NCBI RefSeq assembly: GCF_000002995.4
Contig: NW_025062408.1
Coordinates: 1-12,201, forward strand
Length of the DNA stretch: 12,201 nt
Direction: 5' to 3'
DNA from: Brugia malayi
Lineage: Eukaryota > Nematoda > Chromadorea > Rhabditida > Onchocercidae
The translations under genes and the position numbers were made by a program. The notes under the pieces are model-generated. The model did no database searches and was not told the DNA's origin. It saw only the letters and a program-made list of their open reading frames with translations. Numbering within the stretch: position 1 is the stretch's first letter; every line of letters starts with the position of its first letter. Of this stretch, positions 7,584-12,201 are shown in pieces.

Positions 7584-9031
7584 GTTAAAACTATTAAAAA
7601 TAATCATTTAATAAAAAAAAATTGATTATTATATACGCATAGTGCTTGAACATTGTAGTCATTTGGCATCTTAAATAATAAAATAATGCTTAGGCTTAGG
7701 CTTAGGGTATACTTAGGCTTAGGCTTAAGCTTTATTTCAAATCTAAACATTGATTTTGGTGAAAATTTTATAATTTGCAAGAGTTTTTGTATATTAAACG
7801 GGAAAATAATTTCTAGTTTTATCAATTATGATTTTAATTAAATGTTAAAACTATTAAAAAATGTCAATTCATTTAAAAAAATTAGTTATTTTGAACTCAA
7901 TTGATTAATTCGATGCATTGCATACGTACCGGTCGCTTACGGTGTGGTCAATTGACAACATAAATAAGAAAATAAACTTTAATAACTAAGTTTTTTTTTA
8001 ATATTAGAGAAGTGAAATCAATTAAATTTAAATTAAAAATTAAAATTTTGTAATTAAGTTTTGCTCAAAAATTCAACAGCAAAATTAATAAAACTTTCAA
8101 TTAATAATGGTTTTTTTTTAATTAATAATGGTCTTACAATTAAAATTAATCATTATTTGAACATCAAATTTTATGAAAATTCAATAATTCATTAGAGTTT
8201 TGTATATTAAACGTAAAATAAATTCCAGTAATGTCAAAATTTATTTTAATTAAATGTTAAAACTGTTAAAAAAAAACTACATTCTTTAAAAAAAGTTAGA
8301 TATTTTGAGCTTAATTGATTAATTTATATGCATTGCACCAGGGCGGTCATATATGGTGTGGCCATTTTATAGTTTAAATATTAAAATACGCTTTTTTAAT
8401 TAAGTTTTACGCAAAAATTCGTCAGCAAAATTAATAAAACTTTCAATTAATCATGGTTTTAATTCAATTTAAGGTTCAAAATTAAATTTAATTTCATATT
8501 TAAATTTTGAATTTTTAAAAATTTAAAAATATGTTATAGTTTTCTTAGATTTAACAAGAAAATTGGTTCTAAATTATCATTTTTTATTTTAATTTAGTGC
8601 CAAAACTGCAAAAAATAGCAATATTTTGAAGTCAATTCATTATGTTATATGCATTGCACCAGGGCGGTCATATATGGTGTGGCCATTTTATAGTTTAATT
8701 ATTAAAATACGCTTTTTTAATTAAGTTTTACGCAAAAATTCGTCAGCAAAATTAATAAAACTTTCAATTAATCATGGTTTTAATTCAATTTAAGGTTCAA
8801 AATTAAATTTAATTTCAAATTTAAATTTTGAATATTTTAAAAATTTTAAAATTTGTAATAGTTTTCTTAGATTAAACAAGAAAATTGGTTCTAATTATCA
8901 TTTTTTATTTTAATTTAGTGCCAAAACTGCAAAAAATAGCAATATTTTGAAGCTAATTCATTATGTTACATGCATTGCAGCAGAGCGGGACAAATATGGT
9001 GTGGTCATTTTATAGTTTAATTTTAAAGGAT
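7584..9031. repeat. Short higher-order repeat, copy 3 (1,448 bp)
   Basis: It contains B1 7584-7843, B2 7844-8255, one hybrid 8256-8596, A 8597-8917 and partial A 8918-9031. The shortened A, tRNA-like insert, relic and C block are missing, about 1,458 bp in all, equal to the distance between the two hybrid monomers of a full unit. The single hybrid has the marker of the first hybrid on its left (gcttttttaattaag at 8390) and of the second on its right (aatttaaaaatatgttatag near 8520). This is the signature of recombination between them. Confidence 0.88.
7690..7730 (+). repeat. Interstitial telomeric repeat (TTAGGC), copy 3
   Basis: It is unchanged from the other copies and lies in B1 of the short HOR. 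Confidence 0.85.
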
Positions 9032-9137
9032 GTTAAAACTATTAAAAATAATCATTTAATAAAAAAAAATTGATTATTATATACGCATAGTGCTTGAACA
9101 TTGTAGTCATTTGGCATCTTAAATAATAAAATAATGC

Positions 9138-9178
9138 TTAGGCTTAGGCTTAGGGTATACTTAGGCTTAGGCTTAAGC
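9138..9178 (+). repeat. Interstitial telomeric repeat (TTAGGC), copy 4
   Basis: It has the same six-unit block and spacer as the other three copies, inside B1 of the expanded HOR. Confidence 0.85.
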
Positions 9179-10045
9179 TTTATTTCAAATCTAAACATTG
9201 ATTTTGGTGAAAATTTTATAATTTGCAAGAGTTTTTGTATATTAAACGGGAAAATAATTTCTAGTTTTATCAATTATGATTTTAATTAAATGTTAAAACT
9301 ATTAAAAAATGTCAATTCATTTAAAAAAATTAGTTATTTTGAACTCAATTGATTAATTCGATGCATTGCATACGTACCGGTCGCTTACGGTGTGGTCAAT
9401 TGACAACATAAATAAGAAAATAAACTTTAATAACTAAGTTTTTTTTTAATATTAGAGAAGTGAAATCAATTAAATTTAAATTAAAAATTAAAATTTTGTA
9501 ATTAAGTTTTGCTCAAAAATTCAACAGCAAAATTAATAAAACTTTCAATTAATAATGGTTTTTTTTTAATTAATAATGGTCTTACAATTAAAATTAATCA
9601 TTATTTGAACATCAAATTTTATGAAAATTCAATAATTCATTAGAGTTTTGTATATTAAACGTAAAATAAATTCCAGTAATGTCAAAATTTATTTTAATTA
9701 AATGTTAAAACTGTTAAAAAAAAACTACATTCTTTAAAAAAAGTTAGATATTTTGAGCTTAATTGATTAATTTATATGCATTGCACCAGGGCGGTCATAT
9801 ATGGTGTGGCCATTTTATAGTTTAAATATTAAAATACGCTTTTTTAATTAAGTTTTACGCAAAAATTCGTCAGCAAAATTAATAAAACTTTCAATTAATC
9901 ATGGTTTTAATTCAATTTAAGGTTCAAAATTAAATTTAATTTCATATTTAAATTTTGAATTTTTTAAAAATTTTAAAATATGTAATAGTTTTCTTAGATT
10001 TAACAAGAAAATTGGTTCTAAATTATCATTTTTTATTTTAATTTA

Positions 10046-11017
10046 GTGCCAAAACTGCAAAAAATAGCAATATTTTGAAGTCAATTCATTATGTTATATG
10101 CATTGCACCAGGGCGGGTCATATATGGTGTGGCCATTTTATAGTTTAAATATTAAAATACGCTTTTTTAATTAAGTTTTACGCAAAAATTCGTCAGCAAA
10201 ATTAATAAAACTTTCAATTAATCATGGTTTTAATTCAATTTAAGGTTCAAAATTAAATTTAATTTCAAATTTAAATTTTGAATTTTTTAAAAATTTTAAA
10301 ATTTGTAATAGTTTTCTTACATTTAACAAGAAAATTGGTTCTAAATTATCATTTTTTATTTTAATTTAGTGCCAAAACTGCAAAAAATAGCAATATTTTG
10401 AAGCTAATTCATTATGTTGTATGGCATTGCAGCAGAGCGGGACAAATATAGTGTGGTCATTTCATAGTTTAAATATTAAAATACGCTTTTTTAATTAAGT
10501 TTTTACGCAAAAATTCGTCAGCAAAATTAATAAAACTTTCAATTAATCATGGTTTTAATTCAATTTAAGGTTCAAAATTAAATTTAATTTCAAATTTAAA
10601 TTTTGAATTTTTTAAAAATTTTAAAATTTGTAATAGTTTTCTTAGATTTAACATGAAAATTGGTTCTAAATTATCATTTTTTATTTTAATTTAGTGCCAA
10701 AACTGCAAAAAATAGCAATATTTTGAAGTTAATTCATTATGTTAGTATGCATTGCAGCAGAGCGGGACAAATATGGTGTGGTCATTTTCATAGTTTAAAT
10801 ATTAAAATACGCTTTTTTAATTAAGTTTTACGCAAAAATTCGTCAGCAAAATTAATAAAACTTTCAATTAATCATGGTTTTAATTCAATTTAAGGTTCAA
10901 AATTAAATTTAATTTCAAATTTAAATTTTGAATTTTTTAAAAATTTTAAAATTTGTAATAGTTTTCTTAGATTTAACAAGAAATTGGTTCTAAATTATCA
11001 TTTTTTATTTTAATTTA
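10046..11017. repeat. Three extra A monomers in HOR copy 4
   Basis: The lengths are 323, 325 and 324 bp. The first has the unusual box spelling tatggcattgcagcagagcg (about 10421), which otherwise occurs only near 1065 in the left array. The third box is preceded by gttagtatgc. These monomers are closer to the 1-1770 array than to the gcaccagggcgg type, so they probably came from such an array by unequal exchange or conversion. Confidence 0.8.
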
Positions 11018-11246
11018 GTGCCAAAACTGCAAAAATAGCAATATTTTGAAGTTAATTCATTATGTTATATGCATTGCAGCAGAGCGGGACAAGTATAGTG
11101 TGGTCATTTCATAGTCAAATTTTATAGTCAATCAAATTTGTAATAGTTTTTTTACATTTAACCAGAAAATTGGTTCTAAATTATCATTTTTTATTTTAAT
11201 TAAGTGCCAAAACTGCTAAAAATAGCAACATTTTGAAGTTAATTGA

Positions 11247-11289
11247 TTACCACAAGCTGATGCCTTACCAGCTGAGCCACACCCACTCG
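11247..11289 (-). pseudogene. tRNA-like 5' half, second head, copy 3
   Basis: It is unchanged from 3014-3056; a minus-strand A box is present and the 3' half is absent. Confidence 0.55.
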
Positions 11290-11493
11290 ATTTATTCGAG
11301 GGAGCCTTTGCTGGCTATGTAAATTGAACATTCATTCATCGTAATGCAGGGAGGATTTTTTTAGGAAGTACGAGCAGAAGCGAACTAGCCGCACTCAGCA
11401 GTACCACAAGCCGACGCCCTACCAACTGAGCTACACCAACCAAAGTGTTAGCTTCCTCATACATAAGTACAAAAAGAAAGCAGCAAAAAAAGT
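11250..11493 (-). mobile_element. SINE-like insert with two tRNA-like heads, copy 3
   Basis: It is homologous to 3017-3261, with g changed to a in the T-run junction (ttttttaggaag) at about 11363. The left flank aattgatta is at 11241-11249; the right flank is altered (tcaatgatata), so the possible target-site duplication is no longer exact. Confidence 0.5.
11366..11441 (-). pseudogene. tRNA-derived sequence with A and B boxes, copy 3
   Basis: Both internal promoter-like boxes and the TCGGC/GCTGA stem are unchanged from 3133-3208, although the surrounding copy is more diverged. Confidence 0.6.
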
Positions 11494-11516
11494 CAATGAT
11501 ATAATAAGCATTGACT

Positions 11517-11697
11517 ATTGACTCCTTTACTTCAGATTATGTTGTTCCCCTGATAAAACAGTTGCAGAAGCAATTTCATTATTGAAAAAGCTTCTGGTAT
11601 TCCTATGGTTGATCGATGCAAGTTAGTCGAAGTATTAACTAACAGAGATATAGTTATTAATGATCAAAAAAGTCAGAAAAAAGTATATATAATTTAA
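11517..11697 (+). pseudogene. IMP dehydrogenase-like fragment, copy 3
   Basis: It shares both frame breaks with copies 1 and 2 and has an additional 3-bp loss after AACAGAGATATA, which removes the RF of the TNRDIRF motif and leaves a valine. It is a decaying copy of the same relic. Confidence 0.6.
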
Positions 11698-12123
11698 ATA
11701 ACAAATTTTATGAAAATTCATTAATTTATTAGAGTTTTGTATATTAATTGTAAAATAAAATTCCAACTAAATGCCAAAAATTTATTTTTATTAATAGTTA
11801 AATATTAAAAATATTGATTCATTAAAAACTAGATAAATTTGGACTTAATTAAATTAATTTAAAGTGTTGCATGGTGCTGGTCATGTACAGTTGGTCAGTT
11901 GATCAGCATAAATAATTAAATAAACTCTATTAATTAAGTTTTGAGTAAAATTTAAGTTGTGAAAAAAAAAATTATTAATTAGTCATAGATATAATATTTT
12001 CTTACAATTAAAATTAATCATTATTTGAACATCAAATAATGATTAATTTTAATTGTTAAACAGCTTACTGTCCATTAAACGTAAAGCAATTCCCAGTAAT
12101 GTCAAAATTTATTTTAATTAAAT
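11698..12123. repeat. C block, copy 3 (rearranged)
   Basis: It follows the C block of copies 1 and 2 to about 12028 with several one-base indels. It then diverges: the expected caaattttatgaaaaatc segment is replaced by an inverted copy of the preceding 25 bases and an unplaced stretch (aacagcttactgtcc), and homology resumes at attaaacgtaaa. Confidence 0.7.
12004..12056. repeat. Perfect 25-bp inverted repeat with 3-nt loop
   Basis: Arms 12004-12028 and 12032-12056 are exact reverse complements around aca. The left arm is normal C-block sequence, present also near 3780 and 6687. The right arm is found only here, so it is a newly made inverted copy. Confidence 0.85.
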
Positions 12124-12201
12124 GTTAAAACTGTTAATAAAAACTATATTCTTTAAAAGAGTGGGATATTTTGAGCTTAATTGATTAATTTATATGCATT
12201 G

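Larger units (their letters stand above)
9032..12201. repeat. Higher-order repeat, copy 4 (expanded, runs off the edge)
   Basis: It contains B1 9032-9291, B2 9292-9703, hybrid 9704-10045, A 10046-10368, A 10369-10693, A 10694-11017, shortened A 11018-11203, stub 11204-11249, tRNA-like insert, relic to 11697, C block 11698-12123, and the start of the next hybrid to the window end. It has three more A-type monomers than copies 1 and 2 at the equivalent place. Divergence rises towards the right, with many one-base indels from about 11490 onward. Confidence 0.88.

Noticed and set aside
1..12201. Nematode spliced-leader (SL1) or 5S rRNA gene
   Set aside because: No SL1-like leader or 5S internal control region was recognised on either strand.

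Overview
The window is about 12.2 kb of very AT-rich satellite DNA with no intact protein-coding gene. It consists of tandem copies of a roughly 322-bp monomer (called A here), of diverged relatives of that monomer (B1, B2, C), and of a higher-order repeat (HOR) of 2,906-2,907 bp. Short imperfect TTAGGC telomeric arrays lie inside each HOR copy. TTAGGC is the nematode telomere hexamer, so a nematode nuclear genome is the best guess. A pseudogene resembling bacterial IMP dehydrogenase (guaB) is also built into the repeat. That would suit a Wolbachia-associated (filarial) nematode, but this last step is inference.

Layout: 1-1770 is a homogeneous array of A monomers (43-368, 369-690, 691-1012, 1013-1335, 1336-1656, then a partial one). 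HOR copy 1 is 1771-4676, copy 2 is 4677-7583, copy 3 is a shortened 1,448-bp form at 7584-9031, and copy 4 starts at 9032 and runs off the right edge. A full HOR reads in order: B1 with the telomeric block; B2; a B/A hybrid monomer; an internally deleted A monomer (187 bp); a monomer stub; a 245-bp insert carrying two tRNA-like heads on the minus strand; the IMP dehydrogenase-like relic on the plus strand; a C block; a second hybrid monomer; and one and a third A monomers.

HOR copies 1 and 2 are nearly identical, so amplification or homogenisation is recent. Copy 3 lacks about 1,458 bp, as expected from exchange between the two hybrid monomers. Copy 4 carries three extra A monomers and is the most diverged, ending with a near-perfect palindrome that looks like a local template switch. 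The four 73-codon open frames on the minus strand are translations of B1 repeat DNA and are not annotated as genes.

The most interesting feature is the composition of the repeat: telomere-type DNA, a tRNA-derived retroelement-like segment and a bacterial-type gene fragment have been captured in one satellite unit and spread together. No cooperating set of genes is present.
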